NCBI GenBank assembly: GCA_963978905.1
Contig: OZ022256.1
Coordinates: 45,432,001-45,496,000, forward strand
Origin: Trichostrongylus colubriformis
Lineage: Eukaryota; Nematoda; Chromadorea; Rhabditida; Trichostrongylidae
Direction: 5' to 3'
Length of the DNA stretch: 64,000 bases
The position numbers and the translations under genes are program-made. Positions 9,752-21,130 of this stretch are shown here, piece after piece (within the stretch, counting starts at the first letter, position 1; each line of letters begins with the position of its first letter). A model generated the notes under the pieces. It saw only the letters and a program-made list of their open reading frames with translations. It had not been told where the DNA came from and searched no databases.

Positions 9752-10278
9752 GTAAGCGAGCGCGCCCAGCGGAAGGTGCTCTTCATGTGCCTCTGCCTCT
9801 AGCCATGGAACTTACTAAAGTTTATCTTTAATATATGAACAATTGCATGAAAGGTGATGAAAGCATCTACAATGAAAGTAGCCAGGAAAGGCACACAGGT
9901 AGGTCACACAATAGAACAGTCTACACGAATGCACGGCGCGATATCACAAGAAGATCTTCGAACGAGCATGGTGATGGCTGTCGAGGGCGTCGCCCAAGAG
10001 ATGGAAAAATGCAGTCCGAGCGTCCTCGGTCCGTGCAGGCAGCTCTCTCCTCGAAGCCTCCCGTCCTCGCTTCGCCACGCCCTGAAATGTACAGATGAGT
10101 CATAGGAAAACATCTCAGGGAAAAACCCCCGTTCGCCGCCGACGCGGCGAATCCCTTTGTAAGGGATTCGCCGCGTCGGCGGCGAACGGGGGTTTTTCCC
10201 TGAGATGTTTTCCTATGACTCATCTGTACATTTCAGGGAAAAACCCCCGTTCGCCGCCGACGCGGCGAATCCCTTACA
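9751..10278 (-). repeat. 5' LTR expanded by a fold-back duplication
   Basis: This LTR is 528 bp instead of 410. Reading inward from 10278: LTR tip positions 1-45 (10278-10234), then the first ~76 LTR bases in inverted orientation (10233-10158), then LTR positions 4-410 (10157-9751). The outermost tip still has TGTAAGGG and the GTGG target duplication, so the rearrangement lies inside an otherwise normal LTR. The inversion joint falls at a CAGGG microhomology. Confidence 0.85.
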
Positions 10279-10282
10279 GTGG

Positions 10283-12813
10283 AAAAGAAAAAGATAACAT
10301 AAATGATATAAAAATTCCAACAATCTAGGGCTATAAAAGACTGAATGTACTACAAGGGTTTGAAATGAAAACGGTTGAAAGCATAGATGGGTAATGTAAG
10401 ACGAGAAAAAGAAAACCAGTGAGAGTACACGGGTCGTGAGGGTGGAATGACAGCGCGAAAAAACGCGTGAGGAGCAATCTTCAAGAGCCAACGCTTTTCG
10501 TCAGTTTCACCGGCCGTCATTTCCAGCCCATCTTTCTTGATGATGAATGTGTTGTGTTCTACTATTATAATTGCTCACTGATCTACTGAAAGCCCGTAGC
10601 TACCACCCTTTTCAGAACGGATCGACACAGTCTCTTTGAGACGGTCAAGAAGACAAAGTTGAGAAAGTAGCTGGTACAGCACAACAACCCACCTAAAACT
10701 TTAACACGTTACCTCAGTAGAGAAACTGCTCTATTATAGAACCCCCTACCCACCTCAAATAGGCGTTGGGGGACGGGGAGAGTCGGAGCAAACAGAGAAT
10801 TTTCTAAAAGCTATCTAAAATAATAAATATTCGGCTCATTAGCATGACTTCGACTTGGCGCAGCACAAGCATTCAAACGGTCCAAACCCTTCGAGGTTTT
10901 CGCAGATCGTCCCTATTCCGTAATCTCATAAGCTATGATACAGAGAAGCTCTTGGCGACAAACTAGGAATGCTAGAGAATATCCCTGCTCAGATTGAAGT
11001 AGCGAACTACATATTCCTTTGTACATGCTGCTGAGGCATAATTAAAGAAACCGAGATCCTGAATCAAAACATGTCTGGTTCCCAAGCAAACAATTGTGAT
11101 TGAAGGGAACAGATTTCTCTAAAAAACCGAATATCTGCAGGCCGAAAATAGCCGTTTTGTGAAAATGAAATGAGACTCAACATCAGTTGGGACATGGAAG
11201 TAATGGCCTACGATTAAAAAAACCATTGATTTTTGCCATATTTTTCATAGTTGCGAAATTCTATTTCACTATTTACTTTTCGAAGAATTAGCAAATTATG
11301 CGACCAATCGATCATCATCACTCGGCATAGGGTCATCTGCTTGACTCCTTGGGGTACCGATTTGAAGAACATTACCCAAAACTTGTTTGAGTGGACCACA
11401 AAGGGTAACGAGCGAAAACAAAACTTGGAGGAGATGTTCTCTGTAAATGAAATGGCAGATCTCAAAGAGATGGTTTGTGGGGGAACACGCGCCTAAAAGC
11501 GCATCTCAAAGCCATTATCACGACCTTGTCCCGACGGATGCTGACAGCGGAATAAAAGACGAGTCACAAAAGAAATGGGAGCAAGATCAAGCTTGTGTCA
11601 AGAATTTTTGATAAAGGCCATCCCCTTCCCTTCTCGTATTACAACCAGCCCCTATTCCTAACACTGTTCCGATGCCTCCCAAAAAGGCCGTGAATCGGTA
11701 TTCATCGTTGACGGTCTTTCATGGGACACTTGTGATCACTTCGTCCGTCCAAAGAAGTCGTCGCGAACTCCTCGAGGAATTTTCAACAATACGAACCCCT
11801 TTGACGTTTATTCCACCATGAATGGAAATCTGTCGATGCAATTAGACAACAGCCCGTGATATTATGGTCCCGTTTACCCAATGGTACATGGCAAAATGAG
11901 GATTGGCACAACATGGAATAGAAGTAGACATTGTAGAGGGCTTTCTCGCATCACTGTGCCGCAACTTCCGAAGCTGTTTCTCAGCCGATGTCGCTATTGA
12001 TTGTGTGGTTGTTGTCGAGGAATTCCCCCAAACGACATGCGTCCCCAGTCACAGGGAACCGAGCGAGAGCAGATTGTTATGACCATGTGACGTGCACTTT
12101 GGTTGAGTTGGCCAGAGGCAGCTGAGTAGACATGACGCGTGATGTTTTCGCAATAGACGAGCCGCAGAACCATTCTCCCACTTCAACATACTCCCTTTGA
12201 CACAAGTACCCAAGATTGAGGTACTTTTAAGATCCGACCCAATTGGCGCAGTGGTCGACAAAATTTTGGAAAGCTCTCCATATAGGAGAGAACAAGTACG
12301 CATACGGAATTCCGATAACTGTCGCAAGAAATTAAATCTGTCGCGACATCTCAGCCAGTATCTTCGATATGCTCCATAAAGGAGTTGACTGTGTGTGTAC
12401 ATACAACTCTGAACAATATGTAAAATTCCTGTGGATTTCACCATATTTTTGGTGGTTTCAGAATTTTCAGAAATTTTCTTTATGCAAATTATGAGTGTAC
12501 TTCAAATAGACAAAGAATAAATTTTTTGACGAACCACTGTGCCGAATATTATATGCATAGGAACACGCTGCACAGGTATATTTCATAATCCAATCTCGCA
12601 CAGGTATACTTGTACATCTTTGGTTTAACTACCCTTTCGTAACTGCACCGCAACTGAAAGTATGTGGGAGGCTGACGTCGGCGATTTATTGTTGTATTTT
12701 TAAACAGTTGATACAGCAGTAGAATGCTCGAAGTTAAAGATGCAGCGAATGTACTCGAGTGATGCCTTGGTAGAGAGTTCCCTTATGATTGGGCGTACCA
12801 CCCTGTACTTTGC
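10283..12813. other. No gene recognised
   Basis: About 2.5 kb without a convincing exon. Open frames at 11214-11496 (both strands) and 12049-12444 (minus) lack clean splice signals and recognisable motifs. I treat them as unproven. Confidence 0.35.
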
Positions 12814-13225
12814 TCAAGGAGGTCGTACTCTAGGTACTCTGCTTGGTAATAAGTGCTCGTGAAGAGCCAGTGGAGAATAGATGGCAGAAGGAGCTCTGGG
12901 CTCTGATGTCATAAGAGAAACAGAAGGTTCCAGAAGATCCAACATGTGAGATTTTTCAAGGTATAACTTGAACTATAAAAAAAACGAACAAGATTAATAA
13001 TGCCATAGGAAACAAGGGAAAACAAATAGGAAATGCGGCATTCAATTTTACCTGGGTTTGCATGCGTGTAATGCAACAGGAGCTGGTGTTGGGCGAAAGT
13101 AATGAAAATAGAATTATAGATGCAGTCAGTGTATTAACATATACGGAAAGGCCCTTATGGAATATTCTTGTAAAAATTCCCGAAACAGTGAATGGTCTTG
13201 CCTGCAACACCTCGCCTTTTCCGAG
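12814..13225 (-). CDS. 3' end of an unidentified membrane-type protein gene (two exons)
   Basis: Two exons join in phase 0: 13225-13052 (58 codons; acceptor TATTAG, donor CAG/GTAAAA) and 12972-12814 (52 codons plus TGA; acceptor TTTTTTATAG). The intron is 79 bp. The first exon contains a hydrophobic stretch (NTLTASIILFSLL) that could be a membrane helix. The second is a hydrophilic tail (FKLYLEKSHMLDLLEP, ending PSRVPRVRPP). I do not recognise the family. Earlier exons should lie to the right; a possible one with a hydrophobic segment is near 16930-17020. The splice signals and preserved frame are the main support. Confidence 0.45.
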
Positions 13226-16200
13226 CTAATATGTAGGGCGCGGAGAGTCAAAAGGAGCTGATGCGACACGCCTTGCAAATTTCAAGAGTTTGGTTTTCAC
13301 TTAGGAGCTCCCTATACATCAGGCCTCCCAATGCGTTCCGTGCTTTTTTTACTCCGGCTTTGCATTTGATTAAATAGTATTTGCATAAATCATTCAAGAA
13401 ATATATCACTGCAAGATCAGTGGAAAACCTTAATAGAATGAAGAAGGAAAAAACGAAACGAAGCAGGTGGGCGGAACAGACGAATGTGAATGAACCATCA
13501 CATGCATGACGCCTTTAGTAATAGCATCGATTGCTTTCCCACCACATCCGAGCACACATTTATTTGTAGTAGTTACCAATTATTAATAGAATATTCTGTC
13601 TACAATCATTCTCACTTAGACTTGCTGGAGCAATACGGCTGGAGCCCTGGCAGCTAGTCTACGATTTTGACGACCTTTAACTTAGATTTTAATATCATTT
13701 GCCATACTTCTTGAATGAGTTGTTAGTGAAGCGTCGTGAACATGTTCGATAGCGACAAAAGCATGAGAAGAGACAAACCTGAGAAGGGTTATCATTTCCC
13801 ATGGAATTTGAAATGAGACCCATGATGGTGGATCGACAGAGTCACGAATATTGATAGGAGAAACAAAATTGCAAAAAGGACTTCCGGAGCGAGTTACGAG
13901 GAGCCAAAATTTGCTGGCGGTGACTTATCGACTTGCTTGGCTTGATTTATCAAAAGGGTAATTGAGGTGGCAAACCCACCATCCACCACCTTTAGAGCAG
14001 GAACGCTACCACCCAGCCACGGCAACCGTTGCTACACATACTTCGGTTAGCTTCGTTGATGCGTCACCCTAAGAAAGGTACCCCGTCGATGTGTCATCGA
14101 TAGCAAACGACCTCACCTTATTAGTGCGAATTTGAGACCCTGTCAGTCAATCAACCTAGGTATGACAGTTCAGTGAATTTTGTAGGCTTTGAGGCAATGC
14201 GAGGAGTGAGGAACAATGAGATTATAACGTCTTTAATAAGTAAATAGAGCAGAATTCAACGTGTTGCTTGGAACGTTGATGGAGCGAAGAGTGCGGACCA
14301 CATATTTTGTGGGTTCGCTTGACCACGTATCACTTGAGTGGGGATGCCGTTATGGAACGTCATCTCAGACAGTGAGACGACGAGGGATTGTCGTATTCGA
14401 CGACGATACTAGTCCATTCCAAAGTTCCACGGAAATTTAAAACCCTTCAATGGTTTGTGATGATACGTGGTCCAGAGCTTCCAGTGCAGGCAGATGCAGC
14501 TGGTGGAGTGTGCTAGGGGGCAGGGACGAATGAAACGTTAATGGAGTTCATTTAGAAAACCCGATAACGACAAGAGAACAATGACCTTGCATACCAGAAT
14601 ATACCATAGCCACCGGAAACTTAATGAGAAATGGTGAAGTGTTGGGAGCTTATCATTTTCTCCAGGGAGCGTCCGTCAGCTCTTCCGTTTCCCCTTCAGA
14701 TTTATGGGGTTCTGACCGCATGGGCTTGAAAGGTATAAATAGAAAGAAGGAAAGATCGATGGTTTGTCAGTTCATCGCAAGAACTTTTCACGCGTGACTT
14801 CTCAGATTATGTAGTGGCTTAGATAGATGAAGAGGGATCGCTTTTTTTTTCAATCACGGCAGTAAACAACAACAGGACAACATTAAGCCTACTAGAACAT
14901 GTCAGTTCTCGTTGTCTCAGATGTCACTCGCACTAGATTAAAAAGATCGAAGGCTTGATTATGGCAGTAGGATGACATAAAGCTATTTTACTATTAGTAC
15001 CCAATTTTCACCACTTCTTATTCACCAAACGGCTCTAATAGTGGCAGTTTCACTGAACATAAACTGACAGATGGACACTCCGCTGGAAACACTACCATTC
15101 ATCTTCCCGAAAAGGCTTTGAAATCGGAAACCCTTTATGTGAGGATATGAAATCGAAAAAAAAGAATGAACACACGCACATACATTCGTGGTTCCGTGCA
15201 GTGGAACGAAATCTGCTCATGTGAGAAATGCCTTCCTGAACAGCGATAGCGAAGCACTTTTCCACCTGGCAATGAATGAAAGGTAAGAAGTCTCGAATGA
15301 GCGAGTGTTTATAGCTTTTTTTACGGGCATTGAACATAGTTTTACTTTTCTGAAAACCTATTTCCTTTATTTTTATTTTTTTTATCTTATGTACCAAAAT
15401 AAATGAGGTACCACTACAACGAGTAGAGGTGAAAGATAAGAGTGCAATTTTGTGATGATTCTGCAAAGTCCTGAAATCTTATCTCATATTTTCATCTGAA
15501 ACATCCTTGAATCGATGAAAACATATGTATTCGAACCCTATAATTTAGTGCACCATAACTTATTAAAAGATCAGGGAATTTCTTTAGCATTGAGGACAAT
15601 TAGGTTTTAGTTGTTATCACACTTTTTTCGTACGCTTTTGCTCAATCTTCATTTAGTTGTTTTACTTGTTTGTTGCTGTGTGTTGTTTCATCTGCACATC
15701 ATCACGAATGAAAGAAATACACTCACGAATTAACAAGTGACATCTCTACAGCGGACAACTCGGAAAGTCAGTGTATTGATGCGAATTTAATGCGAACACA
15801 CACCACAGCGACGCGCTTTTGAATCCGGGTTGTTCCACCGATTATCGCTTCTTACTTCTACTGTTCGTTACAAAATGAACACTCTTTTGCATCTTCCTCT
15901 TTCTTCGGACCCCTCCGGTTCCTTTAATGACTGAAAACTCTTTTACCAACAGGGGTCTGCTCTCCTTTCTCAATGAGCTCCGACTTCAGCTTCTTAGCTA
16001 TACCACCTACTAGATACTCAATTAGCGGTTCGGAATATGTATAATTGTGAGGACGTCGCATAAATATGATAGGATAAGCGTTACGGCGAAATAAACGTGA
16101 AAAGGTAAAGGTCGTGGCGTCAATTGATCCCTTGTTAGAATGCGCCGCGCACTCTAGTTATATTCTAAATCGTGGTGGTGGGTGGGTGTCATTTGGCCTA

Positions 16201-18464
16201 TGCACTGAGTTGCGGAAGTCCGCCAATACACAGGTCAGTGTTTTAACGAGGACGAGCCTGGAACCAGGCATCTACTCCGGAGAGAGGGATAACTTGCCTA
16301 GACGGGCACTGATGCGAGATTTTATTCCCGCACAATGAAAAAAAAGTGTGGGAACCACCTGTCACTACCCAACATTTCCCCCTGCCGGCCTCATAAAAAT
16401 GAGGGGGAACTGTTAGAGTATCTTCTCCAAACTATATGTCGTATCCTTGAACTTTGAACTAAGTACCGAATTATCCTTGAACTTTGAGCAAATCAACGAC
16501 CGAACTGAGAGTCGCCTTCATCTATACTTGATTTAATGCTTTCGGGGAATCTCGCATTCGCAACACAGGTTCCTCTTTCACGGAAAGGAACCTAATTCGG
16601 TTTTAACTATGGTTAACCTAAACTAAAAGAGGACTTAGTGACCCCATCTAATTATATGCGCATAATAGTACTAACCAAAATTATGACCGTCGAAATCAAC
16701 ACTGCTATGTCATACTCCGGTAGAGACTTGATTCCACACCCATAAATTTTCATGACTGTTCAGCAAAACCGGAGCTGTCCGATGGGAACTAACGAACCAT
16801 TGATAATATGCCACCGGCTCACACTTTCTATTCGACACTGACATGTTTACGACAATTATGAAACAACAATTCAATTGAGACTTGTGAAAAGGCTATTTAC
16901 ATATATTACTGTCATTACTGTCCAGGAGACTAGTCAGAATACAAAAGAAACGTGGTTGTTGGAGAATAAACGCAAGTGCGGCCAATCCAACGAAAACATT
17001 TTGATCAGGGGTGTAAGCCACTGAGACAGAAAATTCGCGTGGAAGCGTGTGGCAGGAGACGCAATGGGTGCGAGCCAAGGACCAACTACAAGGGTCCTAG
17101 AGCGGTTATACAGATAACCCTTGGACAGCGTCATAGCATTAGGACCCAACTAGTGTGGTGCCCATAGCTGGTACGCATCGCGTCGCACAGCCGACGCCGC
17201 GACGCAAATTTCCGATCCTAATAGCACACACTCCTTTGGTCAATTGGCACAAAGATGCTGAGTTAAGCGCACAAGGTTTGACTCTTAGCACTGGACAGGA
17301 TACGAACTCGAGCATTTCTTTTACGGGTACCGAAATCATCTACTCTACTCTTGACTTCACCTCATTGTCCATTGCACGACGGGGACCACACTTTTAGGAA
17401 AGTCTAGGGGCTGGTCCGATTCATGTCTGAGGATGAAATTAAATCCATAACGGAGCATCGTTACGATAACATTCACATCGCGATCTGCGTGCAGAAAACA
17501 AAAATTGAAGATCGGTTAACATTATCTTGTTCTTAAGTCACTTCGGCGTCACTGAGTCCATTTTGAATTTTTTGGTTCAAGGCTCTATGGAATTGTTGCA
17601 TGTTGAGGGGAGGGGGGGGGGGACAGGTAGGGTGGAACACCATGCCACGCACAGCGAACGGTCAAAGTTAGATACTAGTTTACTCGATGCCCCATGAAAG
17701 CGCTAACGATAAGAACAGAGAATTCATCTGACACATCGTGCAGGACACTCATATTTTCGAAGAATTTTATTTCTTAGTTTTCTAGAGCCTGAGCTGTTCT
17801 CAGGAGAGATTTAGTCTATAACTTTCGTCTATACCCTGGCATCTCTCCACTTCCTCCTGCATCTGATCAACAGGCGCTTTGCAGATTCAAAATTAGGTGG
17901 CCACGAAGCTCACTTTACCTTCACCTTGGAAATTTCCAAAAAAGCTTCCTTAATATTTGAAAAGCAATTTCAAACGTGTAGGTTTTGCGATGGAACCATT
18001 CAGCCTAGGTGGTGTAAATTGAAAGAATAGTGTAATAAAGCAACATCACTAGTAGACACAGAAACAGAAGGAAGTCGAAAAACTAAAGACGAAAGCGAGG
18101 AACAAATGACATTCCGGCGACTATATCGATTGCGTTAAGCACCTCAGCCGAACGCCCGAAACTTTGTAACGAACGAGGGCGGGAGTGGGTGGAGAAAATA
18201 ACCGCCAGTTAACTTGGTTATGAACCGGCAAGGGAAACTTGGAAAGCGATCGATTCGTCATGTTGCCTCCCAGGGCAGACGCGTGAGGGATGAACCCAAA
18301 TGGAATGTACTAAAACGTAGGGACAGGTTTCGTCTGGCGAAACGATGCATATGATACTATCGCAGCTAGAGGTCACTGAAAAGCTCATCAAATTGCCGAG
18401 GTTTCAGAAAAGGTGAGCGAGCAGTATGTAGGAGCAACGAAAATCGAATTGAAAGGAGACACAG
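13226..18464. other. Gene-poor stretch with weak exon candidates
   Basis: Mostly featureless. Weak minus-strand exon candidates lie at about 15150-15282 (acceptor TTGCCAG; reads YRCSGRHFSHEQISFHC) and about 16930-17035 (acceptor TGTCTCAG; hydrophobic NVFVGLAALAFIL). Neither can be joined with certainty to another exon. A G-rich run lies at 17607-17622. Confidence 0.25.
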
Positions 18465-18698
18465 ATTTCTGGACAGGCATATGGGAACGGAGGTGCTGTG
18501 GAATTGGACACGTCTGTTGAAATTCCTGGAGCGACTTCAGAAGAGAGAGAGCTCATTTTGGCAGGAAAACTCGGATTTCAAAGTAGGCCTGATGATCCTG
18601 AGAAATCGAATGATGAGGGCGTCAGCGACAACGAGGTTCAGATGGCGCTGCAGAGGAGTAGGCGGAATGAAACTCTGCGCACCTCTGCACAACCTTAG
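18465..18698 (+). CDS. Possible 3'-terminal exon, acidic C-terminus
   Basis: After a GACACAG acceptor the plus strand stays open for 77 codons to TAG. It reads as a hydrophilic, acidic tail (ATSEERELILAGKLGF, PDDPEKSNDEGVSDNEVQMA). An alternative overlapping frame is also open, and I could not find the preceding exon in matching phase. It resembles the cytoplasmic or C-terminal tail of a larger protein. Family unknown. Confidence 0.35.
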   Translation: MSGQAYGNGGAVELDTSVEIPGATSEERELILAGKLGFQSRPDDPEKSNDEGVSDNEVQMALQRSRRNETLRTSAQP

Positions 18699-20281
18699 TA
18701 CGCTTAATATTCGGTTGTAGAAATAAGGAGAAGAACACGTTATTGAGACTTGCCTATCCAACAGAGTTGCCAGGATCTTACTAGGACTGAACTACGGGAT
18801 TGAATTATGCCGACGAAGTTGGTATCGACCTTCCCTGAAAATTAGGCACTACGCCTACTTTTCGCTGAAACGAGGTTTCATTGCATCGACTGCTTGTCGA
18901 TCCTCCAAAAAGAACATCTCTACGATGGAATTGGCGCCAGGTGCAGGAGATTAATGTTCAAAGCGTCACCCTAAACGGCGTCAGTCGGGAAGTACATTCC
19001 CATTGAGATCACTTCCAACTACCACAAAATTTGACTCAAAGACAGTGTACTAGGGATAATGGGATAACGAGAATTTTTGAAGCGAGTCATCCAAATGAAA
19101 GTTGGGTCTGAGAAGGCCATGTAAAGCCGAATCTACTGTGAAAAAAAGACATGGCATGCCCCCCTCCCTCCCCACCTTTCAGGGTCCTTTCAGGGTTCCG
19201 GCCTCCTTCCTTTTCCATAAAAGTCGCTACTAACAGTTAGGAAAGACGATTCTTCGGGATCCACGGTGTTGCCGCTTTCTGAAAATCACTTGGATATCTT
19301 CACGAAGAAAGAAGTTATATCGAAGCCATCTAGTCGAGGATTAGAGGAGGAAACTTTGTGAAATTTCAAGTGCATCTTTGAAACAGGCGTACTAACTTCC
19401 TTCAAAAGTTGGCTTACGAGTGCGAATTTCAGTCGCGGGTTCTGCGAGGTTACTGGTTTCTAAAGACCACTTGAATTATACCGCGTTTCCAGAAAGAAGG
19501 AAGTATATCGAAGACATCTAGTTGAGAATTTTTGTCGGCGAACTCGCGAGATCTTCCCACAATTTTACCTAAAAAAAACTATCCAGTGTGTCTAAAATGC
19601 TGTCAGTACTCATTCGTTGCTGCAACGGGTGGGCGAATGGCCTTGGCCGGCCTTGTTGTGGGATGCACCATGCATGAGAATTAATCCACAATTTTAGTGA
19701 ATATAAAGGCTTTTTCGGTCATGAAGTGACTCCATAGCACCAGTTTGCACGCTTGCAGTCATAGTAACAATAGAAGTAGGACACTGCTGATGTTTAATGT
19801 TTTCAGCCCCTAGTTCCTTAAGCAGTCATCCATGCCGCAATCCACGGATGGATAAGGCGCCACACCGATGATCGGTAATTGTCGAAGATCCCTAGATGTA
19901 TATTCTTGTGATGCCAGAGACCAATGCCAAGGTGACTGGCGTTGACCGTCTCCGAGGATCATGTCATGCGTGAGGTTCCCATTGACAGTTCATCAGATTG
20001 AGGGTACACTATTCCCTTGGAATTGTGCACTGTGAACAAGGTGCCAAGTATCGACCTCGCACCACAGCATAAGTTATGCGCGTTTGTTTACAGAAGTTTG
20101 ACTCCTTGTTCCAGTCCACAACTCCAAGAGGACCAAGGGAACAGCGTCCCATTTGACTCTGTTTATCTTGTGCGTCACTCCATGCACTCTCTCTACAGTG
20201 TCATTTTAAGCACTAGTCTTAAAACTGCGATATGCCTTCCTTTGCTCTCTTTGTATATCCTTCGAGATTTTTAACTGAAAA
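18699..20281. other. No gene recognised
   Basis: No exon with matching splice sites is seen. There are several short pyrimidine tracts ending in AG, but the frames beyond them close quickly. Confidence 0.3.
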
Positions 20282-20600
20282 TCAACTTGACGATCTCGGA
20301 CGGGTGGGCGAGGACTACGAGTAAAAGCCCCGTTCCATCGTCCACCGCGGTTGGGAATGGAGAGTTGGACTTCACGTAGCTTTCTGTTCCTACAATGCGT
20401 CTCCGAACACGGCCGACGACGGGGTGGGCCATTGCTCGGAGGACCGCCCACCCGGCCGAGATTTCATGGTGTTGTATCTTGAGCAGATTCACATTTTTTC
20501 GCGTACAACTTTGCATGTGGCCCACGTTGGGCAACTACAACATGAATATTTGGAAAACAGTGGGACTCATTTTTTCGTGGACGATTCCTTTAACTCTTCG
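20282..20600. repeat. Copy 1 of the GTGGACGATTCC MITE family
   Basis: Shares ordered blocks with 32475-32905 and 50745-51040: a guanine-rich GGGTGGGCG region, TTTCTGTTCC, TTTTTTCGCGT, a CAACATGAATAT-like block and a terminal CGTGGACGATTCC. This copy is incomplete at its left end. Short open frames on both strands are repeat-derived. Confidence 0.5.
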
Positions 20601-21130
20601 GAGGCTCAGCCTGAAAGATTATTCAGATCACTGCTGACCTCTAGAGCTCCTTTCAGCGGACCAAATATCGTCCGTCGATGACTGAGCCTGCATCTTCCAC
20701 CTCATACACACAGATTATCGTTGAAAGGTGAAGGGATGGAGACGAATTTTGTAAGAGTTTTGTTGAGTTACCATAAATGTACTCCACCTTCCTCGATGAT
20801 GTATAACAGTTTATGGGAATTTAGGCTGCTGCAACGCAGGCCAATTCCACACATTCACTGCCCAACTAGCAATGCAGAAAGCCTGATGTCGGCAAACCAT
20901 ACCTTGAGCGACCAAAATACAACTCCTGACAACGATTCGTCGATCTACTGCGTATCCGAACACAAGCTCGGATTTTAATTTGGTTTTCGTGTTTCAACGC
21001 ATAAAAGAGTTTATTTGGAAAATACGGAATGGAGAATAAATAAAGTGATGCTATATCTTTGGATAGTAAATCCCTCCCACAAACAAATAATTGGGTAAAA
21101 AATTTGGGTCATCGGAGTTAACACTGGCTT

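Larger units (their letters stand above)
1684..10278 (-). mobile_element. LTR retrotransposon, Ty3/gypsy-like, defective and chimeric
   Basis: The element is bounded by LTRs and by a 4-bp direct duplication, GTGG, at 1680-1683 and 10279-10282. A 4-5 bp duplication suits the Ty3/gypsy group. In minus-strand order it contains: 5' LTR (10278-9751), primer-binding site, leader of about 1.85 kb, a long gag/glycoprotein/protease/RT frame, a 3' helicase fragment, polypurine tract and 3' LTR (2093-1684). The LTR ends form an imperfect inverted repeat, TGTAAG...CTTACT. The shared 407 bp of the LTRs (1684-2090 and 9751-10157) read as identical, so the insertion is recent. RNase H and integrase are absent and RT is cut before its YxDD box. 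This copy therefore cannot be autonomous and must have moved with enzymes supplied in trans. Confidence 0.85.
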
